Source: Burkholderiales bacterium (GTDB lineage: Bacteria; Pseudomonadota; Gammaproteobacteria; Burkholderiales; SG8-39). From it: DNA of 49,126 nucleotides. Under the pieces are notes generated by a model. The model was not told the origin of the DNA. It ran no database searches and saw only the letters and a list, made by a program, of their open reading frames with translations. Made by a program: the position numbers and the translations under genes. The stretch's first letter is position 1. The number at the start of each line of letters is the position of its first letter. Positions 16,801-26,940 of the stretch are shown here, in pieces. The stretch spans positions 1 to 49,126 of the forward strand of contig JACZJT010000015.1 in assembly GCA_014860445.1 (NCBI GenBank), in the 5' to 3' direction.

Positions 16801-19800
16801 ATGTGTGGCATAGCCGGCATCTACGCCTATCGCGAGTCGGCACCGCCCGTAGACGAGCAGGAACTGCTGCACATCCGCGAGCACATGATCAAGCGCGGTC
16901 CCGACGGCGCCGGCCTGTGGATTTCCCCGGACCAGAAAATCGGACTCGCGCACCGGCGCCTGGCCATCATCGATCTTAGTGCTGCCGGCGCGCAGCCGAT
17001 GGCCACGGCCGACGGCAATTTCCGCATCACCTTCAACGGCGAGATCTACAACTACCGCGAACTGCGCAACGAATTGGAAGCGAAGGGATATCGCTTCCGC
17101 TCGAATTCCGACACTGAAGTCCTGCTCCATCTCTATGCGGAGCGCGGACCAGATATGGTGCATGCGCTGCGGGGCATGTACGCGTTTGGAATATGGAATG
17201 AGCGCAAGAAAGGCATGTTTCTCGCGCGCGATCCATTCGGAATAAAGCCACTCTACTACGCCAACGACGGTCGCAGCCTGCGTTTCGCCTCGCAGGTGAA
17301 AGCGCTGCTTAGCGGCGGCGCGATCGGCAATGAAGCAGAACCCGCAGGTCACGCTGGATTCTTCGTCTGGGGTTCCGTTCCAGAACCGTTCACGCTCTAC
17401 AAGGCGATTCGAGCAGTGCCGGCCGGGGCAAGCATATGGGTGGATGGCAACGGACTGCGCGGCCCTACAGCTTTCTTCAGTATTGCAGAGGAATTCGCAA
17501 AGGCACAGGAACAGAATCCCGAGGAATCTGACGGTTCTCGTGCCGAGCGTGCTTTGGCCGCATTGCGTGACAGCGTGCGGCACCACATGATCGCCGACGT
17601 GCCAGTGGGTGCCTTTCTCTCCGCCGGACTCGATTCGGCGACGATCACGGCTTTGGCAAGCGAAGTTGCCGACATTAATTTGCGTACGCTGACACTCGGA
17701 TTCAAAGAGTACCAAGACACGCAAATCGACGAGACTGTACTGGCTGCAGATGTAGCTGCTCGTTACAAGGCGAGCCACGAAACAAGGTGGGTCACGCGCG
17801 GCGATTTCGAAGTCGAACTTCCGCGCATTTTGGAAGCAATGGACCAGCCATCGATCGACGGGATCAACACCTATTTTGTGAGCAAAGCTGCGGCCTACGC
17901 AGGAATGAAAGTCGCGATTTCTGGCCTCGGCGGCGACGAATTGTTCGGCGGCTATCCGAGTTTTCGCGACGTACCTAGAATGCGACGCGCCGCGTCTGCG
18001 TTCAGCGGTCTATCAAGGTTCGGGAAAGCATTTCGATGCGCTCTGTCGCCGCTTGTACGCCAGTTCACCTCGCCCAAGTATGCAGGTGTCATGGAATACG
18101 GCGGAAGTTACGGCGGAGCCTATCTTCTGCGGCGCGCGGTGTTCATGCCTTGGGAGCTACCCAGGTTGATGGATCCCGAGTTGGCCACCCAGGGCTGGGA
18201 GGATTTGCAGCAGTTGACTTTGCTCGAAGGCAGCGCCCGCGGACTTAGCAAGGAACGGCAAATCATTTCTGCGCTTGAACTTAGCTGGTATATGCGCAAC
18301 CAGCTGCTGCGCGACAGCGACTGGGCGGGGATGGCGAATTCTCTCGAGATCCGCGTGCCCTATCTGGATGTTTCGTTCTTTCGGAGTCTCGCACCACTTA
18401 TATCCGGTAAGCGCTCGCCGAGCAAGGTCGATCTGGCGCGCGCACTCAAGCCGCAACTCCCCGATGAAATGATCAGTCGCGCGAAGACCGGCTTCACGGT
18501 GCCGGTTCGGGAATGGTGCATCGACATGTTTGGCAAGCAAGCGGAGGCGCGCGGAATACGCGGCTGGGCGAAACATGTGATGCTGCACGACTCGCCGACA
18601 GCCGCCGATGGCATCCGGACAAAAGCACACGGCAGATCACCGGTTTACGTTTCGTCACCCCAGACGGCGTCCATTCCGTGCGATGCAGATTCCGGCGGAT
18701 CCGAGACACAAGCCTTGGACGAGGCAAGCGCGGCGGCCACACCGAACCTGAACGCTGCGTCAGACGCTATGTCGCACTCCGTTCTTGTCACCCTTGTTCA
18801 CCGATCGCAGGCGTTGCTGATATCTGCCCTCTACGATTGCATCAATGCACTGTTGTACGCCGTGGCGCTCTTGCTGTGGCCCAGGCGGCGACCGGTGTCC
18901 GCGGAACGAGTCTGCGTTTTTCGCATTGGTTATATCGGCGATATCGTCTGCGCGCTGCCTGCCATACGCAGCGTGAGACGCGCCTACCCAGATGCCCAGC
19001 TGACGCTGTTTACCTCGCCGGGTCCCACGGGGCCGGGCGCGGCAGAACTGCTCCCTGGAAACGATTGGATAGACGAAATCCGAGTCTATTATTCTGAAGA
19101 CATCCAATCCATGTCCGGGCGCTTGAAACTGCTGCGTGAATTGCGCGCGCGGCGCTTCGACGTGTGGATCGAGATTCCCAATAACCTTTCCTCGATATCA
19201 CGGCAATTTCGGGACATGTTATTTACCTGGACGGTCGGCGTTCGCTGGGCACGGGGATGGCGGATCAACGCCATCCGTCTTGCTGCACAGGCCCAGTCCG
19301 AGTATCTGCATTTCAGCAACGAAGTGGATCGAACGCTTGACGTCGTCAGACGTGCCGGCATTTCTGCGACGGAAATCGATTTCGGCCTTCCGCGCTTACC
19401 TGCCGCACAGGCACGGATAGACGAATTGCTTTTGGCCGAAGGATTGCAAAGCAAGGTGCTGATCGCGATCGCCCCGGGCGCCAAGCGCTCAACCAATCAC
19501 TGGCCGTCAGAGCGGTTCGCGGAAGTCGGGCGAATTCTTGCCGATTTCAATAGCGCTGTCGTGCTGATTGCGGGTGGTGCGGAAGCAGAACTATGCACAG
19601 GTCTGGCTTCGCAGATAGGTGCGCACGCGCACTCGTTTGCCGGTGAATTGTCGCTTTCAGAATCAATCGAACTGCTGAGGCGGTGCCGGCTGCTCATATG
19701 TGTGGACTCCGGAGTCCAACACCTTGCTGCAGCCGTAGGTACGCCCTGCATATCACTGTTCTCCTTTTGGCAGATGCGCGGAAAATGGCATCCTTACGGG

Positions 19801-20019
19801 TTGCAAAACCTGGTGCTGCAAAAGTGGGTGCCGTGCCACACTTGCCTGCTGGAGTTCTGCACTAACGACAATCGATGCATGAAGGCGATCGAGGTTGAGG
19901 AAGTCGTCGGATTTGCGACTAGGATGCTTGATCTTGGGCAGCAAAGTGTGCGGCCACCCATCTCTGGAGGATTTGCGACCGTGAGCAAGGGCCCAGCGGA
20001 GTTCCGGTCATCCGCATGA
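16801..20019 (+). CDS. Fusion: AsnB-type amidotransferase plus family 9 glycosyltransferase
   Basis: One open frame of 1072 residues. Residues 1 to about 595 are a class II glutamine amidotransferase/asparagine synthase: the nucleophile Cys2 (MCGIAGIYAY), HRRLAIIDLS, FNGEIYNYRE, and the ATP site SAGLDS at 274-279. Residues about 596-656 are a Ser/Ala/Asp-rich linker. From Met657 (position 18769) follows a complete GT9 heptosyltransferase-like protein with an N-terminal hydrophobic helix, FRIGYIGDIVCALPAIRS, APGAKRSTNHWPSERFAEVG and CVDSGVQHLAAAVGTPCISL. The two families normally sit on separate genes. No Shine-Dalgarno sequence is seen before 18769, which favours a true fusion, but a lost stop codon cannot be excluded. 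The AsnB part probably amidates a sugar acid; the GT9 part adds a sugar. The start ATG is 5 bases after the previous stop. Confidence 0.88.
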   Translation: MCGIAGIYAYRESAPPVDEQELLHIREHMIKRGPDGAGLWISPDQKIGLAHRRLAIIDLSAAGAQPMATADGNFRITFNGEIYNYRELRNELEAKGYRFRSNSDTEVLLHLYAERGPDMVHALRGMYAFGIWNERKKGMFLARDPFGIKPLYYANDGRSLRFASQVKALLSGGAIGNEAEPAGHAGFFVWGSVPEPFTLYKAIRAVPAGASIWVDGNGLRGPTAFFSIAEEFAKAQEQNPEESDGSRAERALAALRDSVRHHMIADVPVGAFLSAGLDSATITALASEVADINLRTLTLGFKEYQDTQIDETVLAADVAARYKASHETRWVTRGDFEVELPRILEAMDQPSIDGINTYFVSKAAAYAGMKVAISGLGGDELFGGYPSFRDVPRMRRAASAFSGLSRFGKAFRCALSPLVRQFTSPKYAGVMEYGGSYGGAYLLRRAVFMPWELPRLMDPELATQGWEDLQQLTLLEGSARGLSKERQIISALELSWYMRNQLLRDSDWAGMANSLEIRVPYLDVSFFRSLAPLISGKRSPSKVDLARALKPQLPDEMISRAKTGFTVPVREWCIDMFGKQAEARGIRGWAKHVMLHDSPTAADGIRTKAHGRSPVYVSSPQTASIPCDADSGGSETQALDEASAAATPNLNAASDAMSHSVLVTLVHRSQALLISALYDCINALLYAVALLLWPRRRPVSAERVCVFRIGYIGDIVCALPAIRSVRRAYPDAQLTLFTSPGPTGPGAAELLPGNDWIDEIRVYYSEDIQSMSGRLKLLRELRARRFDVWIEIPNNLSSISRQFRDMLFTWTVGVRWARGWRINAIRLAAQAQSEYLHFSNEVDRTLDVVRRAGISATEIDFGLPRLPAAQARIDELLLAEGLQSKVLIAIAPGAKRSTNHWPSERFAEVGRILADFNSAVVLIAGGAEAELCTGLASQIGAHAHSFAGELSLSESIELLRRCRLLICVDSGVQHLAAAVGTPCISLFSFWQMRGKWHPYGLQNLVLQKWVPCHTCLLEFCTNDNRCMKAIEVEEVVGFATRMLDLGQQSVRPPISGGFATVSKGPAEFRSSA

Positions 20020-20828
20020 AACTCATCATTGAACCCGGCCGAGCAGCAAGGAATTACTGGGGTGACCTTTGGCGCTACCGCGAGTTGATGTACATCCTCG
20101 CGTGGCGGGACCTGGCAGTGCGCTATAAGCAGACCGCGATTGGTGTTGCATGGGCGCTGATCCGACCCGGACTAACGATGCTGGTGTTCGTTGTTTTCCG
20201 GCGTCTCGTGGGCATCGAGCCCGGCAGCGTGCCGGAGCCGATCCTGGTACTGGCGGCTGTACTGCCCTGGCAGTTTTTTTCCGCGGCACTTTCGGAGTCA
20301 TCCGGCAGCCTGATCGGCAACGCCAACTTGATTTCAAAGATCTACTTTCCACGCCTGATAATTCCCTGCGCTGCCGTGGCCACGAGCCTTGTCGATTTCC
20401 TGATCACGCTCGGCATGCTTGCGCTGCTGATGCTCTGGTACGGGTTTGCGCCGGGCTGGCAACTGCTCGCGCTGCCGCTGTTCGTGCTGCTGGCCTTCGG
20501 CCTGTCGGTGGGATCGGGCCTGTTCTTTGCGGCGCTCAATGTTGAGTACCGCGATTTCCGCTACGTCGTGCCATTCATCGTGCAGTTCGGGCTGTTTATT
20601 TCGCCGATTGCGTTTACGACGGCCAACGTGCCGGAACGCTGGCGCGCGCTGTACGCCCTAAACCCGATGGTGGGGATCATAGACGGCTTCCGCTGGTCCG
20701 TGCTCGACGGCAGCACGCCCCTTGATCTTCAGGCGGTGGGCGCCGCGGCAGTAGTCACCGTTTCTGTTTTGATGGTGGGAGTGTGGTACTTCCGCCGCAT
20801 GGAGCGCAGCTTTGCGGACGTAATCTAG
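20016..20828 (+). CDS. wzm: ABC-2 type polysaccharide export permease (Wzm-like)
   Basis: This 270-residue inner-membrane protein has about six membrane helices and the ABC-2 pattern: an amphipathic start with [20 protein letters not shown], then [20 protein letters not shown] and a final [20 protein letters not shown]. It forms the channel through which a lipid-linked glycan leaves the cytoplasm, powered by the next gene product. Its ATG overlaps the previous stop (ATGA), so translation is coupled. Confidence 0.93.
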   Translation: MKLIIEPGRAARNYWGDLWRYRELMYILAWRDLAVRYKQTAIGVAWALIRPGLTMLVFVVFRRLVGIEPGSVPEPILVLAAVLPWQFFSAALSESSGSLIGNANLISKIYFPRLIIPCAAVATSLVDFLITLGMLALLMLWYGFAPGWQLLALPLFVLLAFGLSVGSGLFFAALNVEYRDFRYVVPFIVQFGLFISPIAFTTANVPERWRALYALNPMVGIIDGFRWSVLDGSTPLDLQAVGAAAVVTVSVLMVGVWYFRRMERSFADVI

Positions 20829-20830
20829 GT

Positions 20831-22165
20831 ATGAGCGACGTAATCATCCGGGCGGAGGGTATCGGCAAGAAGTACCGAATCCGCCATGAACGGGCGGAAC
20901 GCTATACGGCGCTGCGCGACGTGATCGCGGAGAAGGTGCGGGGTTTGTTTATTCGGGGTAAATCGAAAGCCATTGGTATTGCCAATTTAAATAACTCAAC
21001 AGACACTTTGATGGCGTCTGGCAAGGATGTGGAAAATACAAAGTCAGACTTTCCTTCCGATTGTAGGGTGTCGAAAGTGCCTTCGGTCGAGGATTTCTGG
21101 GCTTTGCGGGATGTGTCTTTCGAAGTTAATCGAGGCGATGTGGTCGGTATCATCGGCCGCAACGGCGCCGGCAAGTCCACGCTGCTCAAGATCCTCAGCC
21201 GAATCACTGAGCCCACCGAGGGACGGGTGGAACTCGACGGACGCGTCGCAAGCCTGCTGGAGGTGGGCACGGGGTTCCATCCGGAGCTGACCGGGCGCGA
21301 GAATATCTTCCTGAACGGCGCGATCCTCGGCATGACGCGCGCGGAGGTTCGGCGCAAGTTCGATGAGATTGTCGCGTTTGCGGAGGTGGAGCAATTTCTC
21401 GATACACCGGTCAAACGCTATTCGTCGGGGATGTATGTGAGGCTGGCGTTCTCGGTAGCGGCGCACTTGGAGCCGGAAATCCTGGTAGTAGACGAGGTGC
21501 TCGCGGTGGGAGATGCCGAGTTCCAGAAGAAGTGCCTAGGCAAGATGCGCGAGGTTAGCAAGGGGGGGCGGACGGTGTTGTTCGTGAGCCACAACATGGC
21601 CGCCGTTCAAGCTCTTTGTTCGAGCGCTATCTCCTTAGACAGCGGAAGAATCATATTCGATGGGCAATCCGCTGAGGCTGTCTCGCGCTACCTCAATGCT
21701 TCACCTTCCCATAGGAGGCGATCGGTCAACCATGCCATTAGCTCTTCCCTCTCGTTAACCCGATTCGAGGCCGATCCCTTGAACGTTCGGCAAAATGCCC
21801 AGTTGAATTTCAATATCGAATTGCTGGCGACACGCGAGGAAGTGGTATCTGACTTGGCCCTGATTATCCACTCGGCACTGGGCGAACGTGCGGCCCTGAT
21901 AGATCTTCGGTCGCAGAGAGGCCCATATCGGCTGAGAGCAGGCGGCAAACTCGCTCTTCGAACCATTATCTCTGCGGTTCCTTTCGTCGAAGCGGATTTC
22001 AACCTTGGCCTTTATATCAATTCCAATTCTGTCTCCGAAAGTTTCCCGAGCCTTCTCACCTTTACCGTCATGCCTGGCGAATCAAATGATGGCGTTGTGC
22101 CACGCGATCCGCAATTCAGAGGGTTGGTCGAATTGGGCGCATTCGTGGAAAGTCGTGTCAGCTGA
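20831..22165 (+). CDS. wzt: ABC transporter ATPase with C-terminal glycan-binding domain (Wzt-like)
   Basis: This is a 444-residue partner of the permease. The nucleotide-binding domain has Walker A GRNGAGKS at 109-116, signature YSSGM at 197-201 and Walker B VVDE with Asp221 and Glu222. The C-terminal part (about 255-444) is a beta-rich domain in the place of the Wzt carbohydrate-binding module that recognises the finished chain end. Two oddities: about 55 extra residues (38-95) separate the N-terminal strand from Walker A, and both this insert and the C-terminal domain are visibly poorer in GC than the ATPase core. This points to a mosaic gene. The ATG at 20831 is two bases after the permease stop; an in-frame start further upstream would overlap it and adds nothing conserved. 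Confidence 0.92.
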   Translation: MSDVIIRAEGIGKKYRIRHERAERYTALRDVIAEKVRGLFIRGKSKAIGIANLNNSTDTLMASGKDVENTKSDFPSDCRVSKVPSVEDFWALRDVSFEVNRGDVVGIIGRNGAGKSTLLKILSRITEPTEGRVELDGRVASLLEVGTGFHPELTGRENIFLNGAILGMTRAEVRRKFDEIVAFAEVEQFLDTPVKRYSSGMYVRLAFSVAAHLEPEILVVDEVLAVGDAEFQKKCLGKMREVSKGGRTVLFVSHNMAAVQALCSSAISLDSGRIIFDGQSAEAVSRYLNASPSHRRRSVNHAISSSLSLTRFEADPLNVRQNAQLNFNIELLATREEVVSDLALIIHSALGERAALIDLRSQRGPYRLRAGGKLALRTIISAVPFVEADFNLGLYINSNSVSESFPSLLTFTVMPGESNDGVVPRDPQFRGLVELGAFVESRVS

Positions 22166-22207
22166 GCGCGGATTCCACGCGCGGTCCTTCTCTAGGATGG
22201 TGTCACA

Positions 22208-23374
22208 GTGCGCGTTCTCTTAAGCTGTCTGCAAAGCCGTCGTCGTCATCCAATCCCGGCGTATGATTTTTGGCGCGATTATTTCGTCGAAGGGTGTAGT
22301 GAGGCGGGTATCGAATGCTTGGAGGTCCCGGGTTTGGACTGGGCTGAAGGCCTCGTTTCGCTTCCAGGGAAACAACTTGAAGAGTGGCGCTCCCGAACCT
22401 GGGAAACCGTTCTCAAATTTGTTCGAAAAGAACGGGACCAGAAGCCGATTCAGTTTTTCCTAAGCTATCTCTATCCAAGACAAATCGACGTTGGAGCGAT
22501 TGCTGAGCTACAGCGGATTGGCGTCCCGTGCGTGAATTTCTTCTGCGATAACGTTCGCGAGTTTCACAAGATGCCCGTTGAATATCGTCCTTTTTCCCTA
22601 CATTGGGTGCCTGAATTTGAAGCCCTCCCGCTCTATCGAAATGCCGGTCTTCCGCACCTACATATGCCCATGCCGTGCTGGGTCCCGATCGAATTGCGCT
22701 GCGTCCCTGCCGCGGAGACTGAGGCGCCCACTTTCATTGGGTCTGCCGATATATTACGTCGCGATTTGCTCGGCCGAGCTGTACGCGCAGGTGCGGATCT
22801 TGTAATCCGTGGAACTGGTTGGACGCCTACGTCCGACTCGCTGAACTCAGAAGTTCCGACCAGGCGACTTGGCGCGATCCTTCGCAATCAGATGGCGTTT
22901 GTGCGCACCCACGGACTTGCGGGCTTCTGTCGCAAAATCGAGAATCATTTCATCCATCTTGACCCGCCGACTATTAGCGAAAACACGCTGATGCCCCAGG
23001 TATCGCGGGATGAGTATGTTCGCATCACGCGTGAGGCCATAGTTGCGATCGGTATCAATCGCGTTCCGGCGACGCGTGTTTCCAATCGGCATCCACTCAC
23101 ATACTCCCGTTTGCGCGACATCGAGGCCCCGATGTTGGGTGCTTGCTATCTGACGGAGTGGACGGCAGGACTCGGGGAGCTTTACGAATTGGGTAAAGAA
23201 ATTGAGAGCTACCGGACTCCCGAGGAACTACAATTCAAGATTGATGAGCTAAAAAAGGACGGGCCCCGCCGGAAGATAATGCGCCAGCGTGCGCAGCGTC
23301 GGGCGCTCGCGGACCACACCGCGGTACGGAGTCTTATTCGAATAGGCGAGCGTCTAGGAGCGAAAAGCGCCTAA
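22208..23374 (+). CDS. CgeB-like glycosyltransferase
   Basis: This 388-residue protein is like the CgeB/DUF3880 glycosyltransferases. The N-terminal half has a Rossmann-like start (RVLLSCLQSRRRHPI) and VPCVNFFCDNVREFHKMPVE. The C-terminal half has TFIGSADILRRDLLGRAVRAG, a RLRDIEAPMLGACYLTEW segment that stands in the usual nucleotide-sugar position, and the closing YRTPEELQFKIDELKKD. The donor and acceptor are unknown. GTG is the only reasonable start. It overlaps the next gene by one base (TAATG). Confidence 0.8.
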   Translation: MRVLLSCLQSRRRHPIPAYDFWRDYFVEGCSEAGIECLEVPGLDWAEGLVSLPGKQLEEWRSRTWETVLKFVRKERDQKPIQFFLSYLYPRQIDVGAIAELQRIGVPCVNFFCDNVREFHKMPVEYRPFSLHWVPEFEALPLYRNAGLPHLHMPMPCWVPIELRCVPAAETEAPTFIGSADILRRDLLGRAVRAGADLVIRGTGWTPTSDSLNSEVPTRRLGAILRNQMAFVRTHGLAGFCRKIENHFIHLDPPTISENTLMPQVSRDEYVRITREAIVAIGINRVPATRVSNRHPLTYSRLRDIEAPMLGACYLTEWTAGLGELYELGKEIESYRTPEELQFKIDELKKDGPRRKIMRQRAQRRALADHTAVRSLIRIGERLGAKSA

Positions 23375-24129
23375 TGAGACTCGAACTACTCTGGAACCTG
23401 CGGTTGCTTTGTGAACGCCTTGCGACAGCATCGCTCCGGCAACGGCGACTTCGGAAATTGCTTAATACGCCCGCCCGTAACTTGTCGCTTGGACACATCG
23501 AGTCCCTGGAACTACTTGAGATGGCGGCCGTAAAGGGCATCAACGTAATTTACGACATCGGAGCAAATGTCGGTACCTGGACGCTCCTCGCCAAGACTGT
23601 TATTCCAGGGGCGGTCGTAGAGGCATTCGAACCCCTCCCGGCACATCAGGATGGATTCGCAAAAACCTGCGGCGGCATGTCTGGAATCACCCTGCATCCT
23701 GTCGCGCTCGGCCCGAAGAACGCGACGATGCCGCTGCGCGTCACAAGCTTTTCAGATGCGTCCAGCATATTACCTATTGCGAAGGCAAGCCATGACCATT
23801 TCGGATTGACGGAAGTCTGCCAGGTGCCCATACCGGTCCGCCGATTGGATGATTACTGTCTTACGGAGAATTTCCGTTTTGCGGACTTGATTAAGGTAGA
23901 CGTGCAAGGATTTGAACTCGAAGTGTTATCAGGGGGCATTTCAGTACTGGCTCACACGAAGGCTTTGATTGTCGAAGTTAGCTTCGTAAAACTGTACGAA
24001 AATCAATGCACATTTCCAGAGTTATGCAGCTTTCTGGAAGAACAAGATTTCAGAATCCATGCCTTCGGTGCGTCAACACCAGTCGGCACACCGTTGGTTC
24101 AAGCGGATGTATTGTTTTTGAAATGCTAG
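23374..24129 (+). CDS. FkbM-family methyltransferase 1
   Basis: This is a 251-residue SAM-dependent methyltransferase of the FkbM family, usually acting on sugar hydroxyls. SAM motif YDIGANVGTW starts at residue 60, followed by the acidic VEAFEPLPAHQ. The family-typical LIKVDVQGFELEVLSGG is near 171-187 and YENQCTFPELCSFLEEQDF near the end. It is the first of four FkbM enzymes in the cluster; each presumably methylates a different position or residue. Confidence 0.9.
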   Translation: MRLELLWNLRLLCERLATASLRQRRLRKLLNTPARNLSLGHIESLELLEMAAVKGINVIYDIGANVGTWTLLAKTVIPGAVVEAFEPLPAHQDGFAKTCGGMSGITLHPVALGPKNATMPLRVTSFSDASSILPIAKASHDHFGLTEVCQVPIPVRRLDDYCLTENFRFADLIKVDVQGFELEVLSGGISVLAHTKALIVEVSFVKLYENQCTFPELCSFLEEQDFRIHAFGASTPVGTPLVQADVLFLKC

Positions 24130-24270
24130 GTTCGCGCAGCACCGTCTGATGCTTTATTGCGCCAACGTGCTCGCGTTCCCCAAGGTAGCAATTCGGCAGG
24201 AAGTTGCAATTGCGATGGGATATGCATATGTCCCGGTTGCGCGACCCACGAATCAATTCGGAGAGGCATC

Positions 24271-25059
24271 TTGAATCCGATCTGGTTCTATCGCAATTTG
24301 ATCGAGTGCTGGCGCTATAAGGCGAGTTTGGCCGATTTTATAAAGCGGATGCGATGGGTCTACGCCAAGAAGCACCCAATAAATGCAGTCCCCAAACAAC
24401 AGGAAATCGGATTTCTGTATCCTAGCCCAATCGGCGGAATTCGACTGGCGGTACGGGCAAACGACGGCTCGGATAGTTTTATATTCGGAGAAGTGTTTCA
24501 GCACAACTATTACCGCCTAGGTCTGCCGACGCAACCAAAAACCATCTTGGATGTCGGCGCAAATACCGGTTTTACTGCGGTCTACTTTGCGCGAACATAT
24601 ACCTCCGCTCGACTGGCGTGTGTTGAGCCAATTCCGGCCAATGTAAGGGTTCTGAGAAGAAATCTGGAACTCAACGCCGTAACCGCAGATGTATTTCCCG
24701 TAGCGATTACGGTGGAGGATGGGCGAGTCTTGATGGAGATTCTTGCCAAAGATTACGGACATCGCATATTTGACGGCACATCATCTGCGCGCGTTGAAAC
24801 GCTAGAGGTTGACGCCCTGTCCATTAAAACGATTCAAAAGCGACTTGGGTGGAGTCGAATAGGGCTACTCAAAGTCGACATTGAAGGGTACGAAAAGAAA
24901 CTGTTTTCTGCCGACTGTTCCTGGCTATGGTTGGTCGATGCCATGTGCATTGAATGCCACGAAGGATTCGGAGAGGCGGATTTGGAGAGAATTGCTGCGC
25001 AATTTGATTTCCTTTCTCCTCTTCGGCTACCGGGCATCTGGCTACTTCGCCGGAGATAG
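24271..25059 (+). CDS. FkbM-family methyltransferase 2
   Basis: This is a 262-residue SAM-dependent methyltransferase. The SAM motif is ILDVGANTGFTAVYFA with Asp94, then CVEPIPANVRVLRRNLELN, and the FkbM signature LLKVDIEGYEKKLF near residue 201. The open frame reaches back to 24157, but the extra residues are unlike the family. A TTG at 24271 with GGAGAGG four bases before it gives a natural N-terminus (NPIWFYRNLIECW), so it is preferred. The 140-base space before it holds no gene that I can support. Confidence 0.82.
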   Translation: MNPIWFYRNLIECWRYKASLADFIKRMRWVYAKKHPINAVPKQQEIGFLYPSPIGGIRLAVRANDGSDSFIFGEVFQHNYYRLGLPTQPKTILDVGANTGFTAVYFARTYTSARLACVEPIPANVRVLRRNLELNAVTADVFPVAITVEDGRVLMEILAKDYGHRIFDGTSSARVETLEVDALSIKTIQKRLGWSRIGLLKVDIEGYEKKLFSADCSWLWLVDAMCIECHEGFGEADLERIAAQFDFLSPLRLPGIWLLRRR

Positions 25060-25069
25060 GGTTCGGTAC

Positions 25070-26059
25070 ATGGGAAACGAAAGAATATGCTTGTATTATC
25101 GAGTTGAGCCTGAGCGCGATCGCTGGGCTCCGGGGGACAGGTTCATCCGACCCATCGTCCGCCGGCTTGTTCGCGGCAAGCGTCGCTTAGGCGGGGTCGA
25201 TAAAGTATTTTTCAATCTGTGTCTGGGCCTAGACCGACTTGGCATTCGTTACGAAACAAACATTCCATTCAAGCGGCTTCGTGCGGACGATCGCGTAGCG
25301 GTGCTCGGACGTGGCCGCCATTCACTGCAAGGGTACGATCGCACGAACCCGATCGTGGCAGGCATTGGATTGATGGGGCATCCAGGCGAGTGGCCCACAT
25401 TATGTACGGACTATCCGGTAGTTCGCTACCTGCAGCATTCGGATTGGGCGAACGACGTCTATAAGCCCTACTTTGGGAAGCGGTGCGGGATATGGCCAGT
25501 TGGCATAAATACACATGCATGGACACCATCTGCGGTACCTAAGGACCTTGATTTCCTTTTCTACGACAAAGTCCAATGGAATCGCGAGCGCAATCAGCGG
25601 GAACTCATTCAACCCATCAAGGACGTCTTGCGGCGGCGCAGAATGAAATTTGCCGAGATACGATATGGCGGTTACGACGAAAGCGACTTTCGTGGACTTC
25701 TCTCCCGCAGCAAAGCGATGATCTTTCTGTCGGAAAGCGAAAGCCAGGGATTGGCATATCAGGAATGCATGTCAAGCGGCGTACCGGTACTCGCGTGGGA
25801 TCAAGGATGGTGGCTTGATCCATCCCGATTCAAGTGGGGAAATGCGGACGTGCGGGCGACGAGTGTTCCATATTTTGACGACAACTGCGGGAGCACGTTC
25901 CGAAACCTTGATGAGTTTGAAACCAGCCTCGATCGTTTCCTCGACCGACTCCACCTGCAGGAGTTTGATCCTCGCGCCTACATTCTCAAGAATCTAACAC
26001 TGGAGCATTGCTCGCAACGATTCGTTGACATTCTTCGCAGGGATTTGGGGACGTCATGA
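25070..26059 (+). CDS. Glycosyltransferase, GT4-like fold
   Basis: This is a 329-residue protein. The N-terminal half is poorly conserved (ICLYYRVEPERDRWAPGDRF, then FFNLCLGLDRLGIRYETNIP). The C-terminal half has the GT-B donor-binding pattern: a KSYD-like strand, SKAMIFLSESESQGLAYQEC with the glutamate expected of retaining GT4 enzymes, and MSSGVPVLAWDQGWW. The frame is open further upstream into the previous gene, but the ATG at 25070 gives a sensible start 11 bases after that gene's stop. The donor is unknown. Confidence 0.72.
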   Translation: MGNERICLYYRVEPERDRWAPGDRFIRPIVRRLVRGKRRLGGVDKVFFNLCLGLDRLGIRYETNIPFKRLRADDRVAVLGRGRHSLQGYDRTNPIVAGIGLMGHPGEWPTLCTDYPVVRYLQHSDWANDVYKPYFGKRCGIWPVGINTHAWTPSAVPKDLDFLFYDKVQWNRERNQRELIQPIKDVLRRRRMKFAEIRYGGYDESDFRGLLSRSKAMIFLSESESQGLAYQECMSSGVPVLAWDQGWWLDPSRFKWGNADVRATSVPYFDDNCGSTFRNLDEFETSLDRFLDRLHLQEFDPRAYILKNLTLEHCSQRFVDILRRDLGTS

Positions 26060-26940
26060 CCGCGTTACGTCCGATTGCACAACGCATCCGCCACTTGCCC
26101 GGGCTCGAGCGAGCAGAGTGGTTTTGGCGGCTTTTGCGCAAACCGTATCATTGGCTTCTAAACCGTGGTGGTCGTGGCGTGAAGGTCATGGTCGGCGGAA
26201 ACTCAGCGGTATGGATGCCACCCGAGTTTTCCGGTGGGTACTGGGAACATTACGAACCGGAGGCTGTTGCAAAGCTATCAGAGTGGGTGCGGCACCATCC
26301 CGGTGGCACTGTGCTAGACATAGGGAGTTCGACCGGCATTTTCAGCGCGATTGCGCTTTTTGCCGAGCCCTCCGTCGAGGTTGTCGCGTTTGATTCAGAC
26401 CTTGCGAGTCTCGCTGCGGTGCGCCGCATGTGCCAACATGCTCAAGGCGACAGGCTGCGATTGGTGTATGGCTTTGTCGCGCGGACACCTACCGACGCGT
26501 CATCGCTTGACGCTGCTGCGAAAGCAACGGAAGTCGCTCTGGAACGCGCTGGAGATCGCGGTGATTTCGGTACAACGCGATATATCTGCCTGATCGATAC
26601 AAATGTCGACTCAATCCCTACTCGTCGGCTTGATGACCTGTTTCTCTCAGAAGACACCACAGGGCGCGCGATGCTAATCAAGTGTGACGTGGAGGGCGCG
26701 GAACTGCATGTTCTTTCTGGCGCCTCTACTTTTCTCAGGATTACAAGACCAGACCTATTACTGAGCGTGCACCCGCCGGCGTTGCCAAGCTATGGGCATA
26801 CAGTGGAGGACGTGCACGCGTTTCTGAAAAACCATGGATATGACGTGCGGTGTATTGCCGTCGACCATGAAGAGCATTGGTGGTGCCGGTGGAATCCGGA
26901 TCTGCCAGAAGCCGCGATTTCCGTTAGCGGAAAGTTGTGA
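26056..26940 (+). CDS. FkbM-family methyltransferase 3
   Basis: This is a 294-residue SAM-dependent methyltransferase. SAM motif VLDIGSSTGIFSAIA has Asp88; the usual Asn of GAN is replaced by Ser. The signature LIKCDVEGAELHVLSGAST is near 208 and LLSVHPPALPSYGHTVEDV near 235. Its ATG overlaps the previous stop (ATGA), and its own stop overlaps the next start (GTGA), so this part of the operon is tightly coupled. Confidence 0.88.
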   Translation: MTALRPIAQRIRHLPGLERAEWFWRLLRKPYHWLLNRGGRGVKVMVGGNSAVWMPPEFSGGYWEHYEPEAVAKLSEWVRHHPGGTVLDIGSSTGIFSAIALFAEPSVEVVAFDSDLASLAAVRRMCQHAQGDRLRLVYGFVARTPTDASSLDAAAKATEVALERAGDRGDFGTTRYICLIDTNVDSIPTRRLDDLFLSEDTTGRAMLIKCDVEGAELHVLSGASTFLRITRPDLLLSVHPPALPSYGHTVEDVHAFLKNHGYDVRCIAVDHEEHWWCRWNPDLPEAAISVSGKL

